Assembly: GCA_003151425.1 (NCBI GenBank)
Contig: PLXO01000050.1
Location: 1 to 53,545, forward strand
Reading direction: 5' to 3'
Source of the DNA: Acetobacteraceae bacterium
Lineage (GTDB): Bacteria; Pseudomonadota; Alphaproteobacteria; Acetobacterales; Acetobacteraceae
Length of the DNA stretch: 53,545 nucleotides
Shown: positions 16,594-26,432 of the stretch, piece after piece
Numbering within the stretch: the stretch's first letter is position 1
How the letters are laid out: every line of letters starts with the position of its first letter
Notes under the pieces: generated by a model
Database searches by the model: none
Seen by the model: only the letters and a program-made list of their open reading frames with translations
What the model was told of the DNA's origin: nothing
Position numbers and translations under genes: made by a program

Positions 16594-18183
16594 CTAAGCG
16601 GCCGAGGTCTCCTCGATTTCACTGCGCAGTGTTATCTCCGGCAGGCCGAGCACCAGAAAAAACGCCAGCGTCATCACAACGCCGCTCAGCAGGAAACAAC
16701 CGGTCAGTGCCGTCCGATACGCCGTCCCGACCGCCGCCTGTTGGGCGGCAGTGAAATGGGACAGGGCCTGCAACCTATGCTCGGTCAGTGCGCGCACGTC
16801 CAAGCCGGCCGTTGCAAATGCATCCGCGAGTCGCGTGGTCATGATCGTCCCCGAAGCCGCGACCCCAAGCGCCCCTCCAAGAGATCGGACGAACGACATC
16901 GCGCCGGTTGCCGCCCCCAGCTCCCGATGCACGACGGCGTTCTGCACCGCGGTGGTCAGATTTGGCATCCCCATGCCCATCCCAAGACCAAGCGCTGCCA
17001 TCGATATCAGGAAGATCGTGGCTGGGGCACCGAAAAAGGCGAACGCCGCGAGGCTGGCCAAAGCGACCGCCTCAAGGCCAAGGCCGGCCAACAGAAAGGG
17101 CTTGTTACGCCCCATCTTGGCAACAATACGCCCGCCGATCACGGAGGTGAGCAGCATGCCAACCACCTGCGGCAGCATCATCGCGCCCGCCACCGCTGGG
17201 GCCATGCCAAGCACCAACTGGAAATATAGCGGCAGGAACACCGTCGATCCCAGCATCGCGAAGGTCATCATCCCGCCAACCGCCACACCGCGCGCGAACA
17301 CCCGGTTGCGAAACAACGGCAGACGGATCAGCGGTTCCGGCGCGCGCGATTCTCGCCAGATGAACAGCGCGATCAGTGCCGCCGTCATGGTAACGAGCCC
17401 CAGGCTGTCGCGGGATGCCCACGGAAACTCGATGCCACCCCATGCCAGCAGCAGGAGCAGCGCCGCCGTGGCTCCCGCCAGCAGCAACGCGCCCGCATAG
17501 TCGATCGGCCGCGCCTTGCCGGATGGCGGCTTGCGCAACCCGATCGCGATCATGACAAGTGCCAGTGCGCCGACCGGCAGGTTGACGTAGAACACCCAGC
17601 GCCAGGACAGCGCCTGGGTGATGAGACCACCCAGCAACGGTCCGGCAACGCTGGAGAGCGCGAACGTGCCGGTGAACAACCCTTGGTAGCGTGGTCGGTC
17701 CCGCGGCGAAACAACATCGCCGATCGCCGCCTGTGCCAGTACCAGCAGCCCGCCCGCGCCCAAACCTTGTATCGCCCGGAAGGCAATGATCTGCCCCATG
17801 GACCGCGCCGCGCCGCACAGCAACGAACCAGCCAGGAATATCACGATAGCAACGAAGAACAGCATCCTCCGCCCATAGATGTCCGACAGCTTCCCATAAA
17901 GCGGCGTCGTGGTCGTCGCAGTGAGCATGAACGCCGTCACAACCCAGGACAGGTGGGACATTCCGCCAAGGTCAGCCGCCATCCGTGGCAGGGCAGTGTT
18001 GACGATATTCTGATCGAGCGCCGCCAGCACCATCGCCAACAGCGCACCGGCCATCACGGTTCGCAGTTGGCCGGCCGGTGCCGTCGCGACGTGGGACGGG
18101 TGCAGATCGGTCGGGGACGCGATGGGAATCGCGACAGACGCAAGGGCGGGGAGCGCCGTACCTGAGGGAGCGGGGTCGTTCAC
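16594..18183 (-). CDS. MFS exporter, DHA2 (14-TMS) family
   Basis: About 529 residues from the GTG at 18183, which follows GGAAAG; an upstream frame to 18321 lacks membrane character. The first helix begins RTVMAGALLAMVLAALDQNI. Motif A is GKLSDIYGRR after the second helix, and the antiporter motif C region is GLFTGTFALSSVAGPLLGG. About fourteen hydrophobic segments are visible, as in EmrB/QacA-type drug and solute:proton antiporters of the inner membrane. It is the first gene of the run with the glycosidases; its stop lies 17 bases before the start of the debranching gene. Substrate unknown. Confidence 0.9.
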   Translation of the reverse strand: MNDPAPSGTALPALASVAIPIASPTDLHPSHVATAPAGQLRTVMAGALLAMVLAALDQNIVNTALPRMAADLGGMSHLSWVVTAFMLTATTTTPLYGKLSDIYGRRMLFFVAIVIFLAGSLLCGAARSMGQIIAFRAIQGLGAGGLLVLAQAAIGDVVSPRDRPRYQGLFTGTFALSSVAGPLLGGLITQALSWRWVFYVNLPVGALALVMIAIGLRKPPSGKARPIDYAGALLLAGATAALLLLLAWGGIEFPWASRDSLGLVTMTAALIALFIWRESRAPEPLIRLPLFRNRVFARGVAVGGMMTFAMLGSTVFLPLYFQLVLGMAPAVAGAMMLPQVVGMLLTSVIGGRIVAKMGRNKPFLLAGLGLEAVALASLAAFAFFGAPATIFLISMAALGLGMGMGMPNLTTAVQNAVVHRELGAATGAMSFVRSLGGALGVAASGTIMTTRLADAFATAGLDVRALTEHRLQALSHFTAAQQAAVGTAYRTALTGCFLLSGVVMTLAFFLVLGLPEITLRSEIEETSAA

Positions 18184-18342
18184 GGTCTTTCCGTTCGGGC
18201 TATCGGTGTACCATATAGGTGCCCGTCCCCTCCGGCGCGACGTTCCCGCGCCGGAGTGTGGTCGCGGATGGCGGGACCGGTTTCCCGGATCGTCCGCCCA
18301 ATGCCCCGCATCGCCCTGCACTTTTCTACCACGATGATACGA

Positions 18343-19290
18343 TTACGTTACATCCTCCGCGTGATGACATGCGACCTGGGTGCCCTGCACTGCGCGCAGG
18401 ATCGGCTGGTCTTGCCGGCAGATCGCCGTCGCGTGCGCACACCGCGTATGATAAGCGCAGCCCGGCAGTGACGCGAGCGGCGAGGGCGGTTCGCCGCGCA
18501 CCGCCCCCTTGATGCGCGTGATGCGCTGCATCCCCGGCGTCGCGGCGAGCAGCGCGCGCGTATAGGGGTGGCGCGGTTGGTCGAACAGCACCGCGCGCGA
18601 CGCGTGCTCCACCACGCGGCCGAGATACATCACGATCACTTCATCGGCCATGTGGCGCACCACTGAAAGATCGTGGCTGATGAACAGATAGGCCTGCCCA
18701 AACTCGTCCTGCAGATCGAGCAGCAGGTTGAGCACCTGGGCGCGGATCGAGACATCTAATGCGGAGACCGGTTCGTCCGCGACGACGATGCGTGGCCGCA
18801 ACATCAGTGCACGGGCGATGGCAATGCGCTGGCGCTGGCCGCCGGAGAACATGTGCGGATACCGTCCGGCCTGGTCGTGGCGCAGCCCGACGCGTGCCAT
18901 CATCGCCAGCGCTGCCTCCCGCCGCTCGGCCGGCGGCGTGCCGGCGATCGTCAGGGGTTCCTCCAGGATGCCGGCGACAGTGCGGCGTGGGTTGAGCGAG
19001 CCGTACGGATCCTGGAACACCATCTGCACCGCGCGGCGCATCGTGCTGTCGCTGGCATCGGCGGGCTTGTCATCGAGGGTGATCGTTCCGCTGGTCGGCC
19101 GTTCCAGCAGCGTGACCATGCGTGCCAGGGTGGACTTGCCGCAGCCGCTTTCACCCACCACCGCCAGGGTACGGGCCGGCTGCAGGATGAACGACACCTC
19201 GCTGACCGCGTGCAACGGCACGGGCCGGTGCAGCAGTCCGACGCGGACCGGGTAGACGCGCGTCAGGTCATGCGCGGCGAGCAGGCTCAT
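18343..19290 (-). CDS. Dipeptide/oligopeptide-type ABC transporter ATPase (DppF-like)
   Basis: 315 residues. It starts [15 protein letters not shown] at 19290, in an ATGA overlap with the DppD-like gene. Walker A is GESGCGKS, the signature FSGGQRQR, and Walker B IVVADEP followed by SALDVS. The C-terminal oligopeptide/dipeptide extension ([23 protein letters not shown]) carries the cysteine cluster typical of DppF/OppF. It energises import through the two permeases encoded upstream as partner of the DppD-like ATPase. It is the last gene of the operon. Confidence 0.93.
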   Translation of the reverse strand: MSLLAAHDLTRVYPVRVGLLHRPVPLHAVSEVSFILQPARTLAVVGESGCGKSTLARMVTLLERPTSGTITLDDKPADASDSTMRRAVQMVFQDPYGSLNPRRTVAGILEEPLTIAGTPPAERREAALAMMARVGLRHDQAGRYPHMFSGGQRQRIAIARALMLRPRIVVADEPVSALDVSIRAQVLNLLLDLQDEFGQAYLFISHDLSVVRHMADEVIVMYLGRVVEHASRAVLFDQPRHPYTRALLAATPGMQRITRIKGAVRGEPPSPLASLPGCAYHTRCAHATAICRQDQPILRAVQGTQVACHHAEDVT

Positions 19291-20240
19291 AGCGGGGCGT
19301 GGCAGCGCACCGCGCCGTCGGGCAGCTTGGTCAGTGCCGGGCGCTCGCGGCATCGTTCGAAAACGAAACGACAGCGCGGCGCGAACAGGCAGCCGGCGGG
19401 GCGATCGGCGATGCCCGGCACGACGCCCGGGATCGTGGCAAGACGCCGGCGTGCATCCGCCCGTTCCGGCAACGCAGCGAGCAGCGCCGCCGTGTAGGGG
19501 TGGGCGGGCGCGGTCAGCAGCGCGTCGGCCGGTCGGCCCTCCATCGTCTGGCCGGCGTACATCACCTGGACACGATGCGCGGTATCGGCGATCACCGCCA
19601 TGTCGTGCGTGATCAGCACCAGCGCCATGCCGCGCTGGCGCTGCAACTCCGCGAGCAGTTCAAGAATTTGCTGCTGGATGGTGACATCCAGCGCGGTAGT
19701 CGGTTCGTCAGCGATCAGCACAAGCGGATTGCAGGCGATTGCCATGGCGATCATCACCCGCTGGTTCATTCCGCCGGACAGCAGATGCGGGAACGCCGAC
19801 CTCCGTTGTTCCGGTGCCGGAATGCCGACCTGACGCAGCAGTTCGATGGTGCGGACACGGCATGCGGCGCGCGACAGACCCAGGTGCACGCGTAGTGCCT
19901 CGCCGATCTGCCAGCCAACGGTGAAACATGGATTGAGGCTGGTCGTCGGCTCCTGGAAAATCATCGCCAGATCTTTGCCGACCAGTTGGCGCCGGGCGCG
20001 CGGCGACAGCGCCAGCAGGTCGCGGTCGTTGAACCGCAGGACCTCGGCGCTGACCCGGCCGGGCGGGCGGATCAGCCCCATCACCGCCAGCATGGCCACC
20101 GACTTGCCGGAGCCGGATTCGCCGACGATGCCAAGCACCTCGCCGGCCGCCACGTCGAGATCGACGCCCTCGACCGCGTGCACCGGACCGTGCCGCGTGG
20201 GGAACGTAACGTTCAGGTTACGGATCTGCAGCAGACTCAT
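19287..20240 (-). CDS. Dipeptide/oligopeptide-type ABC transporter ATPase (DppD-like)
   Basis: 317 residues from the ATG at 20240 ([15 protein letters not shown]), chosen because it overlaps the permease stop as ATGA. Walker A is GESGSGKS, Q-loop [10 protein letters not shown], signature LSGGMNQR, Walker B LVLIADEP with TTALDVT, and H-loop ITHD. The C-terminal [12 protein letters not shown] and the [11 protein letters not shown] cysteine cluster mark the DppD/OppD subfamily. It forms the ATPase heterodimer with the next gene's product. Confidence 0.93.
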   Translation of the reverse strand: MSLLQIRNLNVTFPTRHGPVHAVEGVDLDVAAGEVLGIVGESGSGKSVAMLAVMGLIRPPGRVSAEVLRFNDRDLLALSPRARRQLVGKDLAMIFQEPTTSLNPCFTVGWQIGEALRVHLGLSRAACRVRTIELLRQVGIPAPEQRRSAFPHLLSGGMNQRVMIAMAIACNPLVLIADEPTTALDVTIQQQILELLAELQRQRGMALVLITHDMAVIADTAHRVQVMYAGQTMEGRPADALLTAPAHPYTAALLAALPERADARRRLATIPGVVPGIADRPAGCLFAPRCRFVFERCRERPALTKLPDGAVRCHAPL

Positions 20241-21115
20241 CCTAGTTTCAGTCTTGGATCCAACGCGTCGCGCAGCCCGTCGCCGACCAGGTTGAAGCCG
20301 AGCACGGTCAGCAGGATTGCCAGACCGGGGAACGTCACAACCCACCAGGCGCTTTGCACGAACTGCAACGCGTCGGCCAGCATGGTGCCCCACTCCGGCG
20401 TCGGCGGTTGCGCGCCGAGGCCAAGGAAGCCAAGCGCCGCGGTATCGAGGATGGCGCTGGAGAAACCCAGACTCGCCTGCACGATCAGCGGCGCCAGGCA
20501 GTTCGGCAGCACGGTCAGGAACATCAGTCGCGGTCGACCGGCGCCCGCCATGCGCGAGGCTGCGACGTAGTCCTTGCCGAGCTCCACCATGACCGCGGCG
20601 CGGGTCAACCGCACGAAAGCCGGCAGCAAAACGATCGCCACCGCCAGCATCGCGTTGGTCAGCCCGGGGCCGAGCACCGCCACCACCGCGATCGCCAGCA
20701 ACAGCGTCGGCAGCGCCAGCATGATGTCCATCAATCGCATCACCAGCGCATCGATCGCGCCGCCGGCGAAGCCTGCGATCAACCCGAGCAGCGTGCCGAC
20801 AATGGCCCCAAGTGCCACCACCATCGCACCGATCGACAGCGACAGCCTTGCGCCATACAGCAAGCGCGACAGCACGTCGCGCCCGACATCGTCGGTGCCA
20901 AGCGGATAGGCGCCGCTGAACCACGTCGGGGCATGCAGGATGGCATCGCGCATCTGCTCGTCCGGCGGATAGGGTGCCAGCAGCGGTGCGAAGATTGCCG
21001 CCAGGATCAGCAACGTCACCAAACCCAGGCCGACCATGCCGCCGCGCCCGGTGCTGAAGTGGCGCGCGAAATCCGCCAACAGCGGCTGCGGCGCGACACC
21101 GGCGGTGGCGCTCAT
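20237..21115 (-). CDS. Dipeptide-type ABC permease (DppC-like)
   Basis: 292 residues from the ATG at 21115, overlapping the DppB-like stop as ATGA. It has a short cytoplasmic N-terminus, a first helix [20 protein letters not shown], a periplasmic segment with HPLGTD-like [19 protein letters not shown], and four to five further helices. The EAA loop is around [18 protein letters not shown]. This is the DppC/OppC layout (six helices). It pairs with the DppB-like protein as the channel for a peptide or similar small solute. Confidence 0.93.
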   Translation of the reverse strand: MSATAGVAPQPLLADFARHFSTGRGGMVGLGLVTLLILAAIFAPLLAPYPPDEQMRDAILHAPTWFSGAYPLGTDDVGRDVLSRLLYGARLSLSIGAMVVALGAIVGTLLGLIAGFAGGAIDALVMRLMDIMLALPTLLLAIAVVAVLGPGLTNAMLAVAIVLLPAFVRLTRAAVMVELGKDYVAASRMAGAGRPRLMFLTVLPNCLAPLIVQASLGFSSAILDTAALGFLGLGAQPPTPEWGTMLADALQFVQSAWWVVTFPGLAILLTVLGFNLVGDGLRDALDPRLKLG

Positions 21116-22122
21116 CGCCGGTGCCGAATGCGCGGGTTTGCCAGGCCCGTCAGAATATCGACGGTCAGGTTCACCAGGATAACGATCGTCGCGACCGCCA
21201 GGATGCCGCCTTGCAGCACCGGATAGTCGCGCCGGCCGATGCCGTGGATCAGCCAATTGCCAACGCCGGGCCACGCGAAGATCGTTTCGGTCAGTACTGC
21301 GCCACTGAACAGTGAACCGACCTGCAGGCCGATCACGGTGATCACCGGGATCAGGGCGTTGCGCAGCGCATGCAGTCCCACGACGCGCAGTGGCGACAGA
21401 CCCTTGGCGCGGGCGGTGCGCACATAGTCCTCGTTCAGCACCTCGAGCATTGCGGACCGCGTCATGCGCGCGATCACCGCCAACGGAATGGTTCCCAGCG
21501 CCACCGCGGGCAGGATCAGATGCGAAACGGCAGACCGAAACGCTCCCGGATCGTCCGACAACAGGCTGTCGATCAACATGAAGCCGGTGACGGGCGGAAT
21601 GTCATAGGCGATGTCGACCCGGCCGCTGACCGGCGTGACGCCAAGGGTGACCGAGAACAGCAGGATCAGCAGGATCGCCCACCAGAAGATTGGCATCGAA
21701 TAGCCGGTGAGCGCGAGACCCATCACGGAATAATCGGTGGTGCCGCCGCGACGCAGCGCCGCGATGATGCCGGCGGGGACGCCCAACATGATCGCCAGCA
21801 GCATGGCGGAAACCGCCAGTTCCATGGTCGCCGGGAAATAGGTCAGGAACTCGCGCATCACGCTGTCGTGCGTCGCCAGCGACTGGCCGAGATCGCCGTG
21901 CAGCGCACGCCAGACATACAGGCCATACTGCGCGATCAGCGGCCGGTCGAGGCCGAGCCGCGCGCGCAGGTCGGCGAGCTGCGCCGGATCGACGTTGCGC
22001 TCGCCGAACATCAGCGTCACCGGGTCGCCCGGGATCATGTGGATCAGGCCGAAGGCGAACACGGTGATTCCGAAGAACGTCACCAATACCAGTCCAAGCC
22101 GGCGGCCGAGGAACGCGGCCAC
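21112..22122 (-). CDS. Dipeptide-type ABC permease (DppB-like)
   Basis: 336 residues from a GTG at 22122. It begins [20 protein letters not shown] and continues IHMIPGDPV, the N-terminal signature of DppB/OppB permeases. Six membrane segments follow, with the EAA loop [20 protein letters not shown]. Family length is normal. It lies 51 bases downstream of the creatininase-like gene and overlaps the DppC-like gene, inside the same operon. Confidence 0.93.
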   Translation of the reverse strand: MAAFLGRRLGLVLVTFFGITVFAFGLIHMIPGDPVTLMFGERNVDPAQLADLRARLGLDRPLIAQYGLYVWRALHGDLGQSLATHDSVMREFLTYFPATMELAVSAMLLAIMLGVPAGIIAALRRGGTTDYSVMGLALTGYSMPIFWWAILLILLFSVTLGVTPVSGRVDIAYDIPPVTGFMLIDSLLSDDPGAFRSAVSHLILPAVALGTIPLAVIARMTRSAMLEVLNEDYVRTARAKGLSPLRVVGLHALRNALIPVITVIGLQVGSLFSGAVLTETIFAWPGVGNWLIHGIGRRDYPVLQGGILAVATIVILVNLTVDILTGLANPRIRHRR

Positions 22123-22173
22123 GTTACGCCCGGCTCATTTCTGGAAACTGTTCGTGTGGTGCGTCCAGGCGGG

Positions 22174-22914
22174 TCAGTCCGCGGTGAATTCGCGGTACAG
22201 CTCCGCCATGTCTTCGACGGCCGCTTCATACAGGCGCTCGCCGTGCTCGGGCGAGGACAGCGACGGATCGGAGCCGATCCGACCGTCAGCGAAACGGCGG
22301 CGGTAATCGGCGCTGTCAAAGAATCCGTTGCTGCGTGGAGCGATTTTCGGCGACATCTGCGCGTGCTTGATCGCGTGCGGTTGGTAGTATTGCGCCAGCG
22401 AAACCTCGCCGGCAGTGGCGTGGCTGCCGTTGGCGTCGCCGTACAGCTCCTGCGCCAGGGCGTGGCAGCGAGGGCCGGCGGACCAGAACTGCATCTTGCA
22501 GCGCACCGGCGACTGCTCGCCGCGCAGCGAGATGGCGGTGTAGATTTCGTCGAACGCCGCGGTCACGGTGGCGACATTGCCGCCATGGCCGTTGATGAAC
22601 AGGAATCGCTCGAAGCCGTGGCGCAGCAGCGAGTGTACCACGTCGCCGACCACGGCCATCAGCGTCGAGGGCCGCAGGGTGACCGAGCCGGTGAAGCCAA
22701 GATGGTGCTGCGACATGCCGATGGTCAGCGTCGGTGCGACCAGGCAGCCGATCTTGTCGCCGACGCCCTTGGCGACAAATTCGGCATCGAGATGATCGGT
22801 GCCGATCAGACCGTTCGGGCCGTGCTGTTCGGTCGAGCCGATCGGAATGATGATCCCGCGCGAGGTCCGCAGATACTCCTCGACCTCCTGCCAGGTGGAT
22901 AGGGCAAGTTGCAT
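22174..22914 (-). CDS. Creatininase-family amidohydrolase
   Basis: 246 residues, the usual length for the family. Metal-binding motifs are present: GSTEQHGPN (E29, H31), GTDHLD (D40), INGHGGN (H110) and GSHATAGEVS (H165, E170). Known members hydrolyse cyclic or formyl amides, for example creatinine or 3-formamido sugar and riboflavin-pathway intermediates; the substrate here is unknown. It sits between the transporter's binding-protein and permease genes, which suggests that it processes the imported compound in the cytoplasm. Confidence 0.88.
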   Translation of the reverse strand: MQLALSTWQEVEEYLRTSRGIIIPIGSTEQHGPNGLIGTDHLDAEFVAKGVGDKIGCLVAPTLTIGMSQHHLGFTGSVTLRPSTLMAVVGDVVHSLLRHGFERFLFINGHGGNVATVTAAFDEIYTAISLRGEQSPVRCKMQFWSAGPRCHALAQELYGDANGSHATAGEVSLAQYYQPHAIKHAQMSPKIAPRSNGFFDSADYRRRFADGRIGSDPSLSSPEHGERLYEAAVEDMAELYREFTAD

Positions 22915-22926
22915 GACGTGGGCTCC

Positions 22927-24522
22927 CTATTTGCCGAGCGAGACGCCGCCGAACGGCTGACCGCCGAGGAAGTGCAGCTTGAAGCCCTCGACGTTCTTGC
23001 GCACGGGGACATAGGCCTTGACGTCGGCCAGCCGGACCAGCGGCACGTCATTATACACCGCCTCGTCCGCGGCAACGTAAAGCTGCGCGCGCTCGGCCTG
23101 GCTGCTGACGACGTTCGCCTTTTGCACCGCGTCGGTATAGGCCTTGTTGCACCAATGGATCGCATTGCCGGGCGAATCGCAGACAAAGCCAAGCAAAATT
23201 TCGCTCGGATCGGGATAGTCCCAGGTGCCGCCGAGCATGCCGACGCTCGGTTCGCCGGCGCGTGAGCGCTTGAGGTATTCGCCCCATTCGTAGGTGACGA
23301 TATTTGCGGTGACGCCGATCTTGGCCCAGTCGGCCTGGATCATTTCGGCGGTGCGGCGTCCGTTCGGCATGTAGGCACGCACCACCGGGATCGCCCATAG
23401 GTCGATGGTGAAGCCGTTTGGATAACCCGCCTCCGCCAGCATCTTCTTCGCGCCGTCGGGGTCGTATTTGTACGGCTTCAGCGACTCGTCGTAGCCCCAC
23501 AGCGATGGCGGTACCAACGAGGCCGCCACCGTGCCGCCGCCCTGGAACACCGCCTTCACCAGGCTGGGCATGTCGATTGCCTGCGCCAGCGCCAGGCGCA
23601 CACGCTTGTCGTCCAGCGGCTTCCGATCGACCCGGAAGCGGATATAATTGGTGCCGGCGATCGCGGCTTCCTGCACCTTGAGATCGGGGTTGGCGCGCAT
23701 CGCCGGCAGGTCCGCCGGGTTTGGATAGCGCGCGATCTGGCATTCATTGGTGCGCAGCTTGGCGTAACGCACCGAGGCATCGGGCGTGATCACAAACACC
23801 AGGTTGTCCACCTTGGCCATACGATCCGGCTGCGCGCCCTTGGCGCCCCAGAAGTCGGGGAAGGCGCGGAAGCGGATCACCGCGTCTTTCTGGTAGCTGG
23901 CGAAGCTGAATGGGCCAGTGCCGATCGGTTCCTGATCCAGCGCGCCGAGCTTGCCGGATTTCTGCAGCGCCGCCGCATATTCGGCCGAGAGGATGGAGAA
24001 CGGCTGCATCGACAGCGACGGCAGCAGTGGTGCCAGCGGCGCCTTCAGCTTGAGCACCACAGTGTAATCGTCAATCTTGTCGATCGACTGCAGGTTGGGT
24101 GCCACCAGGTCGACGAATTCGGGGAAGTTGCCGTTGGCGCTCTGATAGAACGGGTTCGACTTGTCGAACATGCGGGTGAAGCTGAATACGACATCGTCGG
24201 CGTTAAGGTCGCGCGTCGGCTTGAAGCTGGCGTTCGACTGCCACTTGACGCCATGCCGCAGCTTGAACGTGTAGGTCAGCCCGTCCGGTGAGATGGTCCA
24301 GGATTCCGCCAGGCCGGGCACCAGTTCCGACCCGCCGATCTGCATTTCCACCAGTCGATCGGCGATCTGCTCGCTGACGTCGAAACTGGTATTGGCAGTG
24401 CTGAGCTGCGCATTGAGCGCATCGGGGCTGGCTTCGGTACACACCGCCAGCGTGTCGGCCCGCGCTGCCGACATGCCAAGCACGAGCAATAACCCAAGCG
24501 CCATAAGTCGGCTCGTCTGCAT
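22927..24522 (-). CDS. Dipeptide-type ABC substrate-binding protein (SBP family 5)
   Basis: About 531 residues from the ATG at 24522, where a Sec signal peptide starts (MQTSRLMALGLLLVLGMSAA, cut after ARA); an earlier frame start at 24597 would hide it. Family 5 features are LVPGLAESWTISPDGLTYTF, the KWQSN segment, IGTGPF and VRLALAQAID. Periplasmic receptor for the operon's transporter. The binding-pocket residues do not reveal the ligand; this family also carries nickel, opines, sugars and peptides. It lies 106 bases after the enolase-superfamily gene. Confidence 0.92.
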   Translation of the reverse strand: MQTSRLMALGLLLVLGMSAARADTLAVCTEASPDALNAQLSTANTSFDVSEQIADRLVEMQIGGSELVPGLAESWTISPDGLTYTFKLRHGVKWQSNASFKPTRDLNADDVVFSFTRMFDKSNPFYQSANGNFPEFVDLVAPNLQSIDKIDDYTVVLKLKAPLAPLLPSLSMQPFSILSAEYAAALQKSGKLGALDQEPIGTGPFSFASYQKDAVIRFRAFPDFWGAKGAQPDRMAKVDNLVFVITPDASVRYAKLRTNECQIARYPNPADLPAMRANPDLKVQEAAIAGTNYIRFRVDRKPLDDKRVRLALAQAIDMPSLVKAVFQGGGTVAASLVPPSLWGYDESLKPYKYDPDGAKKMLAEAGYPNGFTIDLWAIPVVRAYMPNGRRTAEMIQADWAKIGVTANIVTYEWGEYLKRSRAGEPSVGMLGGTWDYPDPSEILLGFVCDSPGNAIHWCNKAYTDAVQKANVVSSQAERAQLYVAADEAVYNDVPLVRLADVKAYVPVRKNVEGFKLHFLGGQPFGGVSLGK

Positions 24523-24628
24523 GGTCTTGCACCCGTTTGTTTGAACCGCCGCAGTCTTGGTCATTGCGCCGGCAAGGTCAACCTGCGCGGGAGTCATCGG
24601 TGCGGCGTGCGGCCAACACCGCGGCCCT

Positions 24629-25774
24629 TCATACCAGATTGCTGTTGATGTACTCGAAATTTATGTCATCGCCCAAGCCTGGAAGCCGCGACAGGTGCAC
24701 GAATCCATCCGCATCCATCGGATCGGGGCGTGCGTTCAGGTATTCCGGAACCTCGTCGTAGTCCAGGAAGGGATGCAGCAGGCCGCGCTCGTACCAGCGG
24801 CCGTTCTTCTGCACCGCGGTCAATGTCAGATTGCCGGCACCGCCGCCATGCACCTCGCAGTCCATGCCGAAGGACTCCGCCAGATGGATGATCTTCAGGC
24901 TTGGCCCGATCCCGCCCACGTCATGCACGCCCGTGCGGCTCAGGTCGCAGGCACCTGCCTTGATCCATTCGGCACGGGTGTGGAACTTCCCCTCCATGCA
25001 CTCTGGTCCGATGACGGGAATGTCCAGATTGGCCGCGAGCCAGGCGTATGAGCTCATCGACGCCTCGTTCATTGGTTCTTCGTACCAATAATATCCCAGC
25101 TTCTGCAGCTCCCGGCCGAGCCACAGCGCATCACTGCGGGAATAGCCGTGATAGGCGTCGAGCATCAGCGGGATGTCCGGTCCGACCGCCTCGCGCACCG
25201 CGGCGCAGGCCTTCACGTCCATCCTGGGATCGGGCGCGAAGGAAACCGGCTTCATCCATGTGTGCAGCTTGATCGCCTTGTAGCCGCGGCCAAGCAGCCA
25301 CTCGGCGTAGCGTGCATAATCCTCGGGCGTGGCGAGGCCGCCTTTCATTTCGTCACCGCACATGGTGCTGCCGTAGGCCGGCACTTTGTCACGATACGCG
25401 CCGATCAACTTGTAGACCGGCAGTCCAAGTTTGCGTCCTGCCAGGTCCCATAGCGCCATCTCGACGATGGCGAGCGCGCGGTCGCTGAGCTGGCCGGTGC
25501 TGCCGCGCTGCCAATGGGCAAGTTCCTGCCAGATACGCTCTCGATCGAACGGATCCTGACCGACCAGAACATGACGGACAAAGCCGTCGATCAGATGCGG
25601 CCGCACGACCTGGACCGGGCTTAGGCAGTGCCCCTCGCTGCCGTCATCGTCGGTGATCGTGAGCAGCGCCTGGCGCGCGTCATGTGCGTCGCCGGGATGG
25701 CTATGCCCATCGCTGTCGCGCACCTGCGTCGAGACATGGCGGAAGACGCGCACGCCGATGTCGACGATTTTCAT
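24629..25774 (-). CDS. Mandelate racemase / muconate lactonizing enzyme family protein
   Basis: 381 residues from the ATG at 25774, which has GGAGGG upstream. Enolase-superfamily capping domain at residues 1-125, barrel from about 130. Catalytic positions: K169-L-H171 on the second strand (a KxH rather than KxK), metal ligands D206 (LMLDAYHG), E232 (YEEP) and E258 (GPEC), and H309 near the seventh or eighth strand (CEVHGGGAG). This points to an acid-sugar dehydratase or racemase type chemistry. It is the first gene of the operon with the dipeptide-type transporter and the creatininase-like enzyme. Substrate not assigned. Confidence 0.88.
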   Translation of the reverse strand: MKIVDIGVRVFRHVSTQVRDSDGHSHPGDAHDARQALLTITDDDGSEGHCLSPVQVVRPHLIDGFVRHVLVGQDPFDRERIWQELAHWQRGSTGQLSDRALAIVEMALWDLAGRKLGLPVYKLIGAYRDKVPAYGSTMCGDEMKGGLATPEDYARYAEWLLGRGYKAIKLHTWMKPVSFAPDPRMDVKACAAVREAVGPDIPLMLDAYHGYSRSDALWLGRELQKLGYYWYEEPMNEASMSSYAWLAANLDIPVIGPECMEGKFHTRAEWIKAGACDLSRTGVHDVGGIGPSLKIIHLAESFGMDCEVHGGGAGNLTLTAVQKNGRWYERGLLHPFLDYDEVPEYLNARPDPMDADGFVHLSRLPGLGDDINFEYINSNLV

Positions 25775-25978
25775 CCTTGGGCCCTCCCGGATCTGCCGGC
25801 CCCTCGTCATATGGTGGAACGACACCAACGGCAAGCGTCAACGGCTAATTCCGCTCACTGTCGCGGGGTGACGGCGAAGCGCTTTGTCCTACCAAGCGAC
25901 TTTTGCACCGCCGCCAATAACCGGGTGTATTGGCAACATTCCAATTCCTTCTCTCTCATCTTCACGTCGCGGGGTTTC

Positions 25979-26110
25979 TTGTGCACCGCGTGAAGATGCG
26001 ACATATCATCTGCCCGCGCTTGTGTGGCACGAAGTGATGCAGCACTACTATCCCCAAGCGATGTGGCTGGGGTTGGCCGAGACGCGTTCGAACGGTCGCA
26101 TCGCCGCATG
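25979..26110 (+). pseudogene. Decayed hydrogenase-associated gene remnant (DUF6084-like?)
   Basis: One frame reads TYHLPALVWHEVMQHYYP followed by QAMWLGL; after about 26075 similarity appears to continue in another frame as RDAFERSHRR. To me this resembles the C-terminal block of the DUF6084 proteins found in some [NiFe]-hydrogenase operons, but this is recollection and cannot be confirmed here. No start codon and no open frame of useful length joins the pieces. Upstream, 25775-25978 holds no gene I can support. Confidence 0.35.
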
Positions 26111-26304
26111 GCTTGGGCCCGGTTGCGGCACTGGCGCGGGCGTGGAGCGTCGCCGCGTCGCCGGTGTACTTGGTCGCATGCGAGCTGGAGATACTGGGCG
26201 GCGTAGACGGTGTGATGGGTCTCAGTCCGCCGGCTGCCGCCACGATCGAATCGGCCATCACGGCCGTGCAAGCGCTGGTGCGACGGCTACAAACGGAAAC
26301 TTAA
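26077..26304 (+). pseudogene. C-terminal half of a [NiFe]-hydrogenase maturation protease
   Basis: About 75 codons end at a stop at 26304. The readable part contains SPHGLGPVAALARAW, with a His at the position of the third metal ligand of HybD/HyaD-type proteases, then PVYLVACELEIL and the family's C-terminal GLSPPAAATIESAI block. The N-terminal half with the conserved Asp/Glu metal ligands and the GxGN motif is absent; upstream sequence shifts frame. Proteases of this family trim the large hydrogenase subunit after nickel insertion. Their loss, beside the full hyp cassette, points to a deletion of the structural operon. Confidence 0.55.
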
Positions 26305-26326
26305 CGGACAAGGAGAGGAAAGTGTG

Positions 26327-26431
26327 ATGGGATGGAAGACCGGGCTCGGCTTGCTGGCCCATGCGGTGATTACGGCGGCCAGCGTGAACGCGAAGGATGC
26401 GGCGCGCTATATCAAAATCAGCTCGACGTGA
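26327..26431 (+). CDS. 34-residue small protein upstream of hypF
   Basis: A strong ribosome site (AAGGAGAGG at 26310-26318) precedes the ATG at 26327. The protein starts MGWKTGLGLLAHAVITAA and ends DAARYIKISST. It has one short hydrophobic helix and a basic tail. It recalls the small DUF6893-type proteins encoded in some hydrogenase operons, which end in a similar RY..I/M.S block; the match is by memory. The stop is 1 base before the hypF start, so hypF is coupled to it. It remains intact although the genes before it are decayed. Confidence 0.6.
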   Translation: MGWKTGLGLLAHAVITAASVNAKDAARYIKISST

Positions 26432-26432
26432 A

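Noticed and set aside
21370..22902. Plus-strand open frame of about 510 codons opposite the DppB and creatininase genes
   Set aside because: Composition is Arg/Gln/His-rich and it crosses two well-supported genes.
25855..26271. Minus-strand frame overlapping the hydrogenase remnants
   Set aside because: Arg- and Thr-rich, no motif; the plus-strand remnants with hydrogenase-type blocks explain the region better.
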